Assembly (NCBI GenBank): GCA_900112915.1 | Contig: FONK01000001.1 | Span: forward strand, 1-64,000 | Source of the DNA: Peptostreptococcaceae bacterium pGA-8 | Lineage (GTDB): Bacteria; Bacillota; Clostridia; Peptostreptococcales; Anaerovoracaceae | Length of the DNA stretch: 64,000 bases | Reading direction: 5' to 3' | In this document: positions 37,283-45,596 of the stretch, one piece after another | How positions within the stretch are numbered: position 1 is the stretch's first letter | Layout of the letters: each line of letters starts with the position of its first letter | Translations under genes and position numbers: made by a program | Notes under the pieces: model-generated | Database searches by the model: none | What the model was told of the DNA's origin: nothing | The model's input: only the letters and a program-made list of their open reading frames with translations

Positions 37283-38739
37283 TGGCAGTTACAAAGATAC
37301 ATCCGATCAAAACAACACTGAAAAAGGCAATAGATTATATCTGTAACGGAGATAAAACGGATGATGAAATCTATGTTACAACCAATCTTTGCAGTAGAGA
37401 AAATGCTTATAAAGAATTTGAACTTACCAAGAAACAATTTGGTTCAAAAACCAAGACCTTAGCCCATCATTTAATTCAATCCTTTGTCCCGGAAGAAGTC
37501 AGTTTTGAAGAAGCACATCAGGTAGGAATTGAACTCTGTGAAAAGATTTTAGAAGGAAAATATGAGTATGTTTTAGCGACACATATCGACAAAGACCATA
37601 TCCACAATCACATAATTTTTAATTCCATTGATGTCAAAGAAGGTAAGATATATCATTCCTATTACGGTTCCTATATGAATATTCGAAATCAAAGCGACAA
37701 GCTTTGTAAGGAGCATAATTTATCTGTAATTGACCAAGAAACAGAAAAAGAAATCAACGAAATTAAGCGAAGAAAATTTGTGAATTGGTACGACTGGAAT
37801 GAAGATAAAAAAGGCATCAGTTATAAATCAAGGCTTCAATTTGATATTGATAGAACTATAAAACAGTCCATCAACTGGCAGGACTTCTTATCTAAAATGG
37901 AAAGCTATGGTTATGAGATTAAACAAGGAAAACACATAGCTTTAAGGACTAAAAATCAGCAGAGATTTACCCGAGCAAAGACCATAGGAGCCAACTATAC
38001 CGAAGAAAGAATTAAGGAACGAATCCTGAATAAAGATAGAGAGATTGGCAATATCGTAGATATTAGGAATAACGATAAAGCAAAGTCAAGTAGAGGATAT
38101 GAGCGTTGGGCGACAAAGTATAATCTTCAAACAGCGGCTTCAACGCTGGTTGAGATTAGAAACAAAGGCTTTAGGTCAATGGAAGAATTGGAGCGTGGTA
38201 TTAGCAGACTCTCCATTGAAAAGAATGAACTAAGACAGGAATTTGATAAGCTGTTATGGGAGCAAAAGAGGATAAAGGAAGTCGTTAAACATATTCAAAT
38301 TTGTATCAGCAAGAGAGAACATTACGAAGGTTATCGTAAAAATCCGAATGACAATATTTATATGATGATGAATCGAAAAGATGTAGAAGTCTATCAGAAA
38401 TCTTATGAAGAAATAGATACTTTCCTTAAGCAATTTCCACACTTAAGACATATGATATTGGGAGAGTTAAAGACAAAATCAAGTAAAAATCTTTTCAAGA
38501 AATTAAACGAGCATTCCAAAAATTTACAAGCTAAACAAGAGGAGATTGCGAAGAAACATAATTCATTATCGGCACAGTATGATGAATTGGAACATCTGAA
38601 AGTTAATATGAATGAATATCTTGGTCGAAATAAAACGGAGAAAAAAGAATCGGTTATTGCTGTAATTAAAAGGCATCAGGCTGAAGACAAGGAAAAGCCA
38701 AAAGAAAAGATTAGAATATCTAAAGAAGCAGAAAGATAA
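37282..38739 (+). CDS. Relaxase/mobilisation nuclease
   Basis: 485 residues. The MobA/VirD2-type relaxase domain occupies about residues 1-190, with the metal-binding motif HIDKDHIHNH at 101-110 and a likely nucleophile Tyr19 in AIDYIC. The C-terminal half is a long charged coiled-coil region ending in a Lys/Glu-rich tail. It should nick the candidate oriT upstream and pilot the strand into a helper's secretion channel. It has no counterpart in IME2. Confidence 0.88.
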   Translation: MAVTKIHPIKTTLKKAIDYICNGDKTDDEIYVTTNLCSRENAYKEFELTKKQFGSKTKTLAHHLIQSFVPEEVSFEEAHQVGIELCEKILEGKYEYVLATHIDKDHIHNHIIFNSIDVKEGKIYHSYYGSYMNIRNQSDKLCKEHNLSVIDQETEKEINEIKRRKFVNWYDWNEDKKGISYKSRLQFDIDRTIKQSINWQDFLSKMESYGYEIKQGKHIALRTKNQQRFTRAKTIGANYTEERIKERILNKDREIGNIVDIRNNDKAKSSRGYERWATKYNLQTAASTLVEIRNKGFRSMEELERGISRLSIEKNELRQEFDKLLWEQKRIKEVVKHIQICISKREHYEGYRKNPNDNIYMMMNRKDVEVYQKSYEEIDTFLKQFPHLRHMILGELKTKSSKNLFKKLNEHSKNLQAKQEEIAKKHNSLSAQYDELEHLKVNMNEYLGRNKTEKKESVIAVIKRHQAEDKEKPKEKIRISKEAER

Positions 38740-38743
38740 TTTT

Positions 38744-38782
38744 ATAGTCGGTGTGGTCTTAAGACTGCACCGACTATATTTT
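38744..38782 (+). terminator. Terminator behind the relaxase gene
   Basis: ATAGTCGGTG...CACCGACTAT hairpin (38744-38777) followed by ATTTT. It separates the mobilisation module from the defence cargo. Confidence 0.8.
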
Positions 38783-38828
38783 ACCAAAGATAAAATGGAG
38801 AGAATATCTAATGATAACGTGAGATTTG

Positions 38829-38857
38829 TTGAATAAATTGCTTGTTTATGCTATAAT
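38829..38857 (+). promoter_or_regulatory. Promoter of the defence cargo operon
   Basis: TTGAAT (38829-38834), 17-base spacer, TATAAT (38852-38857), 45 bases before the methyltransferase start. Confidence 0.65.
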
Positions 38858-38902
38858 CTAATAAACCATAACTGTGTGGTTGTGACTTTAGGAGGTGTGA
38901 AA

Positions 38903-40126
38903 GTGGCAGTTTGCTATAACAATCTTTGGAAATTGCTTATAGATAAAAATATGAATAAAACCGAATTAAAAGAGGCTGCAGGCATAAGCTTTAATGTGAT
39001 GGCTCGCATGGGGAAAAATGAGACTATTTCTTTTGAGAGTATTGAAAAAATATGTACTGCATTGAATTGTGATGTAGGAGATATTATTTCGATTGCTCAA
39101 AATACAGAAGCGGAAGTTAAAGCTTTTAAAACAATAGAATTGTTTGCAGGAGCAGGAGGGTTAGCTTTAGGCATCGAAAAAGCGGGATTTGATACGATTG
39201 GATTGATAGAATTTGACAAATCAGCTTCAGATACATTGAAATGTAATCGACCTGATTGGAGAGTTATAAATGATGACATTGCTAACGTATCGTGTTTGGA
39301 CTTAGAGAAATATTTTGACATAAAAAAGGGGGAACTTGATTTGTTATCAGGAGGAGCTCCTTGTCAATCTTTTTCTTACGCTGGCAAAAGATTGGGATTA
39401 GAGGATGCAAGAGGGACTTTATTTTATCATTATGCAAAGTTCTTGGATAAACTCCAACCCAAAATGTTTTTGTTTGAAAATGTTAAAGGATTGCTTACTC
39501 ATGATAGAGGTCGAACATATAAAACTATTACAGATATCTTTGAAAATTCAGGATATACAATTCAGAAAAGTATACTAAATGCTTGGGATTATGGAGTGGC
39601 ACAAAAAAGAGAACGTCTTATTACCATTGGAATACGAAATGATTTGATTGATAAAATGCATTTTGACTTTCCAATTCCGCATAAATATAAACCTGTGTTA
39701 CGAGATATCCTAATGGATTGCCCTGAGAGTGAAGGGACACCTTATTCTGAAACTAAGCGAAAAATTTTTGAATTGGTTCCTCCAGGAGGTTACTGGAGAG
39801 ATATTCCAGAGGATATAGCCAAGGAGTACATGAAAAGTTGCTGGTATATGGAGGGGGGAAGAACAGGTATCTTAAGGAGATTGAGCTTAGATGAGCCATC
39901 TCTTACAGTATTAACTTCGCCAAGTCAAAAACAGACGGATCGTTGTCATCCTTTAGAACCACGCCCATTTACTATAAGGGAAAATGCAAGATGTCAAAGT
40001 TTTCCGGATGATTGGCAATTTTGTGGAAGTATTGGACAACAGTACAAGCAAGTTGGGAATGCTGTTCCTGTAAATTTAGCATATGATATTGCTATAAAAA
40101 TAAAAGAAGCATTGGAGGAATTATAA
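38903..40126 (+). CDS. DNA C5-cytosine methyltransferase with N-terminal HTH
   Basis: 407 residues. Residues 1-65 form an XRE-type HTH (LWKLLIDKNMNKTELKEAAG), then a complete m5C methyltransferase: motif I ELFAGAGGLALG, catalytic PCQ in GGAPCQSFS, ENVKG, RERL, and QVGNAVP at the end. The HTH allows it to repress its own operon until DNA is protected, as known for Ecl18kI/SsoII-like enzymes. The GTG at 38903 is chosen because it lies eight bases after GGAGG. The stop overlaps the nuclease ATG. Confidence 0.93.
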   Translation: MAVCYNNLWKLLIDKNMNKTELKEAAGISFNVMARMGKNETISFESIEKICTALNCDVGDIISIAQNTEAEVKAFKTIELFAGAGGLALGIEKAGFDTIGLIEFDKSASDTLKCNRPDWRVINDDIANVSCLDLEKYFDIKKGELDLLSGGAPCQSFSYAGKRLGLEDARGTLFYHYAKFLDKLQPKMFLFENVKGLLTHDRGRTYKTITDIFENSGYTIQKSILNAWDYGVAQKRERLITIGIRNDLIDKMHFDFPIPHKYKPVLRDILMDCPESEGTPYSETKRKIFELVPPGGYWRDIPEDIAKEYMKSCWYMEGGRTGILRRLSLDEPSLTVLTSPSQKQTDRCHPLEPRPFTIRENARCQSFPDDWQFCGSIGQQYKQVGNAVPVNLAYDIAIKIKEALEEL

Positions 40127-40938
40127 TGTGGAATTTAACTTTTATAACAGAAGAAGATTTTACAAATCATGTGAAATCTACCATTGAAAAATATGGCGAA
40201 AAGCTAGAATCTTTCGATTTGAAGCGTTTCAACAAAAATATTATTGATCCGATAAAACTTATTTTTGATAAGACGGTGTATCAATCATCGTGGGAAGAAA
40301 TTGTAAGTAATGAAATATTTCGTCAAAGAGATAAATCAAATAATAATGATATAGGGTATTTTCATCAAAGAATTTTTCAGTATATAGCAAATTGTCATGT
40401 TCCACCTAATGGTGAAGAGGGCGGTTGGGATGTCATATATGAAAATGCTACTGGAATTGAAATCCCTGATGCAGGTAGTGTTCATACTGTATATGTTGAG
40501 ATGAAGAACAAACATAATACTATGAACTCAGCTTCAGCCGGTAAGACGTTTATTAAAATGCAAAATCAGCTTTTGAACGACGATGATTGTGCTTGCTTTT
40601 TGGTTGAAGCGATTGCACAGCGTTCTCAAAATATCAAGTGGGAAACTACTGTAGATAAGAAAAAAGTAGGGCATAAATTGATTCGTAGAGTAAGTCTTGA
40701 TCAATTTTATGCACTTGTAACGGGGCAGGAAGATGCTTTTTATCAAATGTGTATGGCTCTTCCAACAGTAATAGAAAAAGCAGTAAAAGATTTTGAAGGG
40801 ACAATTGTTCCTCATGACACAGTTATTGATGAATTAAGAGAAATGGCAGCTAAACAGGATATTGAGTCCGAAGATATGGCAATTGCAATGGCAGCGTATA
40901 TGCTTGGGTTTGGTAGTTATATAGGATTTTTAAAATAG
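40126..40938 (+). CDS. Eco47II-family restriction endonuclease
   Basis: 270 residues matching the Eco47II/Sau96I type of type II enzymes, which cut GGNCC. A PD-(D/E)xK-like core is visible: GGWDVIYEN and VYVEMKNKHNTMN (Glu and Lys of the metal site, near residues 125-131). It is translated from an ATG overlapping the methyltransferase stop, so methylation and cleavage are co-produced. The recognition sequence is inferred from the family. Sixteen bases after it begins the CBASS gene. Confidence 0.85.
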   Translation: MWNLTFITEEDFTNHVKSTIEKYGEKLESFDLKRFNKNIIDPIKLIFDKTVYQSSWEEIVSNEIFRQRDKSNNNDIGYFHQRIFQYIANCHVPPNGEEGGWDVIYENATGIEIPDAGSVHTVYVEMKNKHNTMNSASAGKTFIKMQNQLLNDDDCACFLVEAIAQRSQNIKWETTVDKKKVGHKLIRRVSLDQFYALVTGQEDAFYQMCMALPTVIEKAVKDFEGTIVPHDTVIDELREMAAKQDIESEDMAIAMAAYMLGFGSYIGFLK

Positions 40939-40954
40939 TTATGGAGGATTCGAG

Positions 40955-41926
40955 TTGAAATTTACGGAAAAACAAATAAATAGTATGGCATCTCCTATTA
41001 GTCAGTCAGAAGATGAAAAGTGTAGAAATGCAATTCGCATGGTGCGAGATGCAATGAAAAAACTTGATTATACAGATGATGGGAAAGAAATTCGTTCCTA
41101 TATGGCGGACACCTATTCATATGCTCTCGATCTGCGTCAACGATATACAAGTAAGAAAATAACGTTGCTTGTTCAAGGTTCATATGCCAATAGGACAAAC
41201 ATTACAACAGAAAGTGATGTTGATGTAGCAGTAATTTTGGAATCAACCTTTATACCTAAGTATAGAAACGGAGTTACTGGTAGTGATTATGGTTTCAGTG
41301 ATGGTACATTTTCTGTTTATGAATTAAAGAATGAGGTTCAAGATGCATTAAACCAGCACTTTAGAGGCCAAGGGGTTGAAAGACATGATAAGTGCATAAA
41401 AGTTGTTGGGAATACATATCGAGTAGATGCAGATGTTGTTCCTGCATATAGGTATAGAGATTATTCTGATGATTATCGATATGATGATGGTAATTATGTT
41501 GGTGGCATTGAAATCAGACCAGACAGCGGAGGGAAAATAATTAATTATCCAGAACAACATATTCGTTTAGGTATAGCTAAAAATAAGGTAACAAAGTACA
41601 ATTTTAAAAAATGTGTTCGTATAATTAAGAGCATGAGGGAAAGAATGGAAGAAAATGGATACAGAGTTAATTCGAAAGTATCATCTTTTGGGTTAGAGTC
41701 ATTGCTTTGGAATGTGGATGTGTCGGCGTATACTAAATATTCAAGTATATTAAGATATACATTTGGTGAGATTGTTTCTTTTCTTAAGAATGATTTCGTT
41801 AATTTTGGAACTTACGTGGAGATAAATGGTATTAAGAGTCTTTTCCCTGATTTGGTAACACAGAATGCTTATCAGAATTTTATCAATGATTTATATAATT
41901 TTTATGAGTATGATATTCAGGAGTAA
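40955..41926 (+). CDS. CBASS CD-NTase (cyclic oligonucleotide synthase)
   Basis: 323 residues, nucleotidyltransferase of the SMODS class. GS at 75-76 (LLVQGSYANR), metal-binding Asp88 and Asp90 (ESDVDVAV) and a third Asp near 158-160 (YRVDADVVP). On phage infection such enzymes make a cyclic di- or trinucleotide that activates a downstream effector. TTG start with GGAGG. It is followed five bases later by a Cap15-like gene, with no Cap2/Cap3 or HORMA/TRIP13 genes, so this is a minimal type I CBASS. Confidence 0.9.
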   Translation: MKFTEKQINSMASPISQSEDEKCRNAIRMVRDAMKKLDYTDDGKEIRSYMADTYSYALDLRQRYTSKKITLLVQGSYANRTNITTESDVDVAVILESTFIPKYRNGVTGSDYGFSDGTFSVYELKNEVQDALNQHFRGQGVERHDKCIKVVGNTYRVDADVVPAYRYRDYSDDYRYDDGNYVGGIEIRPDSGGKIINYPEQHIRLGIAKNKVTKYNFKKCVRIIKSMRERMEENGYRVNSKVSSFGLESLLWNVDVSAYTKYSSILRYTFGEIVSFLKNDFVNFGTYVEINGIKSLFPDLVTQNAYQNFINDLYNFYEYDIQE

Positions 41927-41931
41927 TAAAA

Positions 41932-42486
41932 TTGGATAGTAGAATAATAAAATTATTGTCAAAAAGTTTGTGGGTTGCGTTGGCTTTGTTTGCAATTCGC
42001 TATTTAATATGGAATTTTAATTCTTTATATGACTTTATAGGAGCTGCAGGAGAGGTAATTTCTATTACAATAGTCATTATGGGGCTATATAGTGGATTTT
42101 TATGGAGATATAATCCTCTTGAAAAAATACCTAAATTGATGGGGTTGTATGAGGGGATTATAGAATATAGTTACAATGGAACTGTGGCAAAAAAGGATAC
42201 GTTTGTAAAAATAAGACAGACATTACTTTCTATTAAGGTACAGATCACAACAAATGAAATAACAAGTAATACGATTGTTGCTAATCTCGTGGAGGAAAAT
42301 GAGGAATATGTTTTGTATTATACATACATAACAAATCCTAAAAGTAAATATAGTAAAGAAAATCCGATACAGCACGGTACATGCAGACTTATATTAAGTA
42401 CCAAGGACTGTTTGACAGGTAATTACTGGACCTCTCGACAGACAATAGGAGATATTGAATTGAAGAGAATAAATAATAGTAAATAG
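41932..42486 (+). CDS. cap15: Cap15-type CBASS membrane effector
   Basis: 184 residues: two membrane helices (about 11-27 and 37-57), then a beta-rich domain (about 70-182) with features such as YEGIIEYSYNG, IRQTLLSIKVQI and GNYWTSRQTIGDIELKR. This is the 2TM plus beta-barrel plan of Cap15 (S-2TM-beta) effectors, which bind the CD-NTase product and disrupt the inner membrane. TTG start after CAGGAG. It is the last gene of the four-gene defence operon. Confidence 0.82.
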   Translation: MDSRIIKLLSKSLWVALALFAIRYLIWNFNSLYDFIGAAGEVISITIVIMGLYSGFLWRYNPLEKIPKLMGLYEGIIEYSYNGTVAKKDTFVKIRQTLLSIKVQITTNEITSNTIVANLVEENEEYVLYYTYITNPKSKYSKENPIQHGTCRLILSTKDCLTGNYWTSRQTIGDIELKRINNSK

Positions 42487-42516
42487 TGAAATGAAGGGAT
42501 TGTGTAGTATCACTAT

Positions 42517-42540
42517 TGATACTGTTTTGATACTAAAAAA
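42517..42540 (+). repeat. Element-end repeat (paired TGATACT), copy 3
   Basis: TGATACTGTTTTGATACT plus AAAAAA, about 100 bases inside attR of IME1, in the same orientation as the left copy. A further GATACT-like unit follows at about 42594. Confidence 0.65.
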
Positions 42541-42636
42541 CTCTAAAACCACAAAAAATAGGTATAAAAATAGCTGAAAATAGAAACTAAAAAGATACTA
42601 ATACAAAATTTAAGAAACAAATGTGCTATGGTAATT

Positions 42637-42650
42637 ATTGAGTGGGAGTA
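42637..42650 (+). repeat. attR core of IME1
   Basis: ATTGAGTGGGAGTA, 12/14 identical to the guaA end at 30604. Upstream it reads like a second guaA-type end (V-I-I-E-W-E-stop). Confidence 0.75.
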
Positions 42651-42791
42651 GAGCGAAAAATCACAGAAATGGCTTAAAATAAGGATTTTGAGCCTATTAA
42701 GACAAGCGACTGGGACAAAATTGGGTAAAGATTATAAAAAGAATAATCTCAATAATTGTTCAAAGAGGCTTGCAATTGAATATAAAAAATC

Positions 42792-42821
42792 AGACCGTAG
42801 CGTGAGTGCTTCGGTCTTTTT
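42792..42821 (+). terminator. Terminator-like hairpin
   Basis: AGACCG-T-AGC / GCT-T-CGGTCT with TTTT, between the IME1 right end and the TfoX-like gene. The bases between 42651 and 42791 show no gene. Confidence 0.6.
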
Positions 42822-42871
42822 GTGGTTCATTAGGATATATATTGTTAAGCGAAATTTGGACAAACTGGGAT

Positions 42872-43489
42872 TTATTTGCGATGAGATTGCATTCTTTCTA
42901 TACCTTCTGAATATTCTAAAAGCTTAACAATTAGTGGATTATCAAACTCCCATTGGTCAATTATATATCTTGGATAAGAAAGTACATATGTAGGATTTTT
43001 TTCTAATTGCTTAAGTTCAAATAAAATTTGTTGAAGATTATTAATTCTCCATTTATCTAAATCCATCATGTTATTTTTTATCTCATTTTGTATAAGTTCC
43101 TGTATTTCTTTATTTTTCATTAAGTCCTTTAAATTCAAATTTCCCAGCTCTACAAGCGAAGGATTTAGTTGTTTCTTCTTTTTGGGTTTTGGTGCAGGTA
43201 ATTCATCATACATTGAATTGAATAAGTCAGTTAGAAATTCTTTGTTATCTACATCATCTACCAACAACATTTCCTTTGCTCCATCATATGGTAACTCATA
43301 CTTTGCATTTGGCATATATGCTATTGCAGATTTAACAGGCTTCACTAAAAACCTATCATCATAAATTCCACCAACAATTTTTCCACGATAATAAATTATA
43401 TATTCGCCCATCATTGATCTATATGTTATTTCTTCCAACTCGGATAGTTGTTCTAAAATGAAATCTAAATATTCTTTACTTGAAGCCAT
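42872..43489 (-). CDS. TfoX N-terminal-domain protein
   Basis: 205 residues. Residues 1-95 match the TfoX/Sxy N-terminal fold (YRSMMGEYIIYYRGKIVGGI, then RFLVKPVKSA). TfoX proteins influence competence genes in Gram-negatives, but stand-alone N-domains in Bacillota have no known role. The second half (residues 110-205) is unrelated, Lys/Asn-rich and helical. GAGGTG precedes the ATG. It stands in the cargo slot left of the IME2 repressor. Confidence 0.75.
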   Translation of the reverse strand: MASSKEYLDFILEQLSELEEITYRSMMGEYIIYYRGKIVGGIYDDRFLVKPVKSAIAYMPNAKYELPYDGAKEMLLVDDVDNKEFLTDLFNSMYDELPAPKPKKKKQLNPSLVELGNLNLKDLMKNKEIQELIQNEIKNNMMDLDKWRINNLQQILFELKQLEKNPTYVLSYPRYIIDQWEFDNPLIVKLLEYSEGIERMQSHRK

Positions 43490-43543
43490 GACTTCACCTC
43501 ACAAATTCAAATTTGCTAAATAATAGCCTTCTAATCATTTGTA

Positions 43544-43987
43544 TTATTTTTTGTTTTTCTTCAAAAACCTTGATTTTTTAGGAAACGATAGTTTCCAGTC
43601 TTCTAATTCTTCATCAGAGATTTCTCCGTTATAATGCTTTTTTCTCATCTCATCCCACTCTACTAAAAAATCATCAAAGTGAGGATTATGAGATAGTAGT
43701 GCAGTAGGTTCACCGTTTCCTGAAAGGGGACGGAACTTCATTTCCTTTTCATAGTCAAAGATAATATGCATGATCTCAAAAATAGAGTTTGGATCATGGT
43801 CGATTAAAGCAGAAATATCACAGTTAAGTGCATCTGCTATTTTTCGTAATTGTTCAATGTTTGGTGATCTATTTCCCAATTCATAATTACGAATTGCAGC
43901 ATCAGTCAGTCCGGACATGATGGCAAGCTCTTTTTGTGTTAGTTTTCTAAATAAGCGAATTTGCTTTAATTTCTTACCGGAAATCAT
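43544..43987 (-). CDS. XRE-family repressor of IME2
   Basis: 147 residues with an N-terminal HTH (KLKQIRLFRKLTQKELAIMS, residues 6-60) and a C-terminal part with IDHDPNSIFEI and NGEISDEELEDWKLSFPK; the last motif is shared with the IME1 repressor. It has a good GAGGAG site. It diverges from the excisionase-integrase genes; palindromes in between are likely targets. Confidence 0.82.
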   Translation of the reverse strand: MISGKKLKQIRLFRKLTQKELAIMSGLTDAAIRNYELGNRSPNIEQLRKIADALNCDISALIDHDPNSIFEIMHIIFDYEKEMKFRPLSGNGEPTALLSHNPHFDDFLVEWDEMRKKHYNGEISDEELEDWKLSFPKKSRFLKKNKK

Positions 43988-44048
43988 TTCAAGACTCCTC
44001 TCTTAAAAATTCTCTATTATATTTTATCACAAATTGTACTTCAACACA

Positions 44049-44182
44049 ACAGAAGTGTTCTGTACATAACATGAAATAATCCCGTAATAATAGCCTGCAC
44101 GGAATAATAAAAATTATAATAGGGCTTGACAGAACGAAAATGAACTATTATAATACAAATATACAGTTCAAATACGAACTGT
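44049..44182. promoter_or_regulatory. IME2 divergent regulatory region
   Basis: Perfect palindrome ACAGAAGTGTTCTGT (44049-44063) on the repressor side; TTGACA (44126-44131), 17-base spacer, TATAAT (44149-44154) for xis-int; perfect inverted repeat ACAGTTC-N6-GAACTGT (44163-44182) just after the -10. AGAAC half-sites recur around the -35. The motif differs from that in IME1, as expected for different repressors. Confidence 0.75.
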
Positions 44183-44274
44183 TAGAACGCAAGATATTTA
44201 GATTGACGCTCGTCCTATCTCAAGACATGGATGCAGAACCTTGCAAAAACTATGAATTGAAAGGAGGGCTAAAA

Positions 44275-44469
44275 ATGCAAAAGGTATTCATGACAGCAAA
44301 AGAAGTTCAAGATTTTTTAGAAGTCAGCAGAACGACTGCATATCAGTTGATAAACGAAATGAATCAAGAACTGACAAAGCTCGGCTATCGAGTACAAAGA
44401 GGTAAAGTGAATCGACAGTATTTCATGGAAAAGTATTGTTATGGAAATGAAGTTAGAAAAGAGGTGTAA
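44275..44469 (+). CDS. xis: Excisionase-like HTH protein
   Basis: 64 residues, HTH (MTAKEVQDFLEVSRTTAYQL) and basic wing (VQRGKVNRQYFMEKY). The start at 44275 has AAAGGAGG; the open frame extends upstream through the promoter but is not coding there. Homologous to the IME1 gene at 32456 and placed directly before the integrase. Confidence 0.83.
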   Translation: MQKVFMTAKEVQDFLEVSRTTAYQLINEMNQELTKLGYRVQRGKVNRQYFMEKYCYGNEVRKEV

Positions 44470-44471
44470 AG

Positions 44472-45596
44472 GTGGGTGCATATAGAGATGAAAATAAAAA
44501 TGGCACTTGGTACTGCAAGTTCAGTTATGTGAATTGGAAAGGGGAAAAGTTATATAAGAAAAAAAGAGGATTTTCAACAAAGAAGGAAGCTTTGAATTGG
44601 GAAAAAGAGTTTCTATCACAACAAGCCGGGACGGTTGAAATGACATTTAGGGAATTCTTTGAACTGTATAAAAGAGATAAAAAGCCACGTATTAGAGAGA
44701 ACACATGGCGAACTAAAGAAGCAATCGTTATGACTAAAATAATGCCATATTTAGGAGATTTGTTAATGAATGAAATTAGCAATGTAGCCATTATACAGTG
44801 GCAGAATGAATTGATGAAAATTAAAGATGATAGAGGTCAAACATACTCACCGACTTATCTTCGAACAATACATGCTCAACTTAGCAGTATCCTAAATCAT
44901 GCTTGCAGATATTATAGTTTGAAAACCAATGTGGCAAGAGATGTTGGCACTATGGGAGAAAAAGAAGCTGATGAAATGTCGTTCTGGACACAGGAAGAAT
45001 ATGAATCATTTATTGAAGTGATTAAGGACAAGCCACAGTCGTTTTATGCATTTGAAATTCTTTATTGGTGTGGACTTAGAATGGGAGAGCTTCTTGCACT
45101 GACCAAAGAAAAATTTGATTTCAAGACTGGAACTATCAAAATTGATGAATCGTTGCAAAGAATTGATGGAAAGAATGTTATAACTCCACCTAAAACAAAA
45201 AAGAGCATTAGAAAAGTTGTTATGCCTGATTTCTTGGCAGAGGAAATCAAAATTTATCTGGATGGTTTTTATAAATTAAAGCCGAAAGACCTAATATTTA
45301 GTTTTTCTAAGAGTTTTCTACATCATGAAATGGATAGAGGCTCTAAGAAAGCCAATATAAAAAGAATAAGAGTGCATGATTTAAGACATTCCCATGTATC
45401 CCTGCTAATTGAACTGGGATTTTCTGCTACAGCTATTGCAGATAGAGTAGGGCATGAATCAATTGATATAACTTATAGATATGCACATCTGTTTCCGAGT
45501 AAGCAAAAAGAAATGGCGGTTTCACTAACACAGGTTAGGGCAAAATCTCAAAATGATTGGGAAGATTTATTGAAAGAGGATGAAGATGATGTTTAG
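44472..45596 (+). CDS. int: Tyrosine integrase of IME2
   Basis: 374 residues with AP2-like arm-binding N-terminus, core-binding domain and catalytic residues in CGLRMGELLAL, HDLRHSHVSLL, GHESI and the Tyr near YAHLFPS. It shares the domain plan of the IME1 integrase but differs at many positions, so it may use the same or a related target. GTG start after GAGGTG. It overlaps the following RHH gene by 17 bases. Confidence 0.92.
   Translation: MGAYRDENKNGTWYCKFSYVNWKGEKLYKKKRGFSTKKEALNWEKEFLSQQAGTVEMTFREFFELYKRDKKPRIRENTWRTKEAIVMTKIMPYLGDLLMNEISNVAIIQWQNELMKIKDDRGQTYSPTYLRTIHAQLSSILNHACRYYSLKTNVARDVGTMGEKEADEMSFWTQEEYESFIEVIKDKPQSFYAFEILYWCGLRMGELLALTKEKFDFKTGTIKIDESLQRIDGKNVITPPKTKKSIRKVVMPDFLAEEIKIYLDGFYKLKPKDLIFSFSKSFLHHEMDRGSKKANIKRIRVHDLRHSHVSLLIELGFSATAIADRVGHESIDITYRYAHLFPSKQKEMAVSLTQVRAKSQNDWEDLLKEDEDDV

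Larger units (their letters stand above)
30604..42650 (+). mobile_element. Integrative mobilizable element IME1, about 12 kb
   Basis: Bounded by the guaA 3' end ATCGAGTGGGAATA (30604-30617) and its imperfect copy ATTGAGTGGGAGTA (42637-42650). The paired TGATACT repeats lie just inside each end (30698, 42517). It encodes, in order, an unknown cargo protein, repressor, excisionase, tyrosine integrase, RHH protein, primase, VapE-like helicase, candidate oriT, MobC, relaxase and a defence cargo. There are no type IV secretion genes, so it would need a helper conjugative element. Confidence 0.85.
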
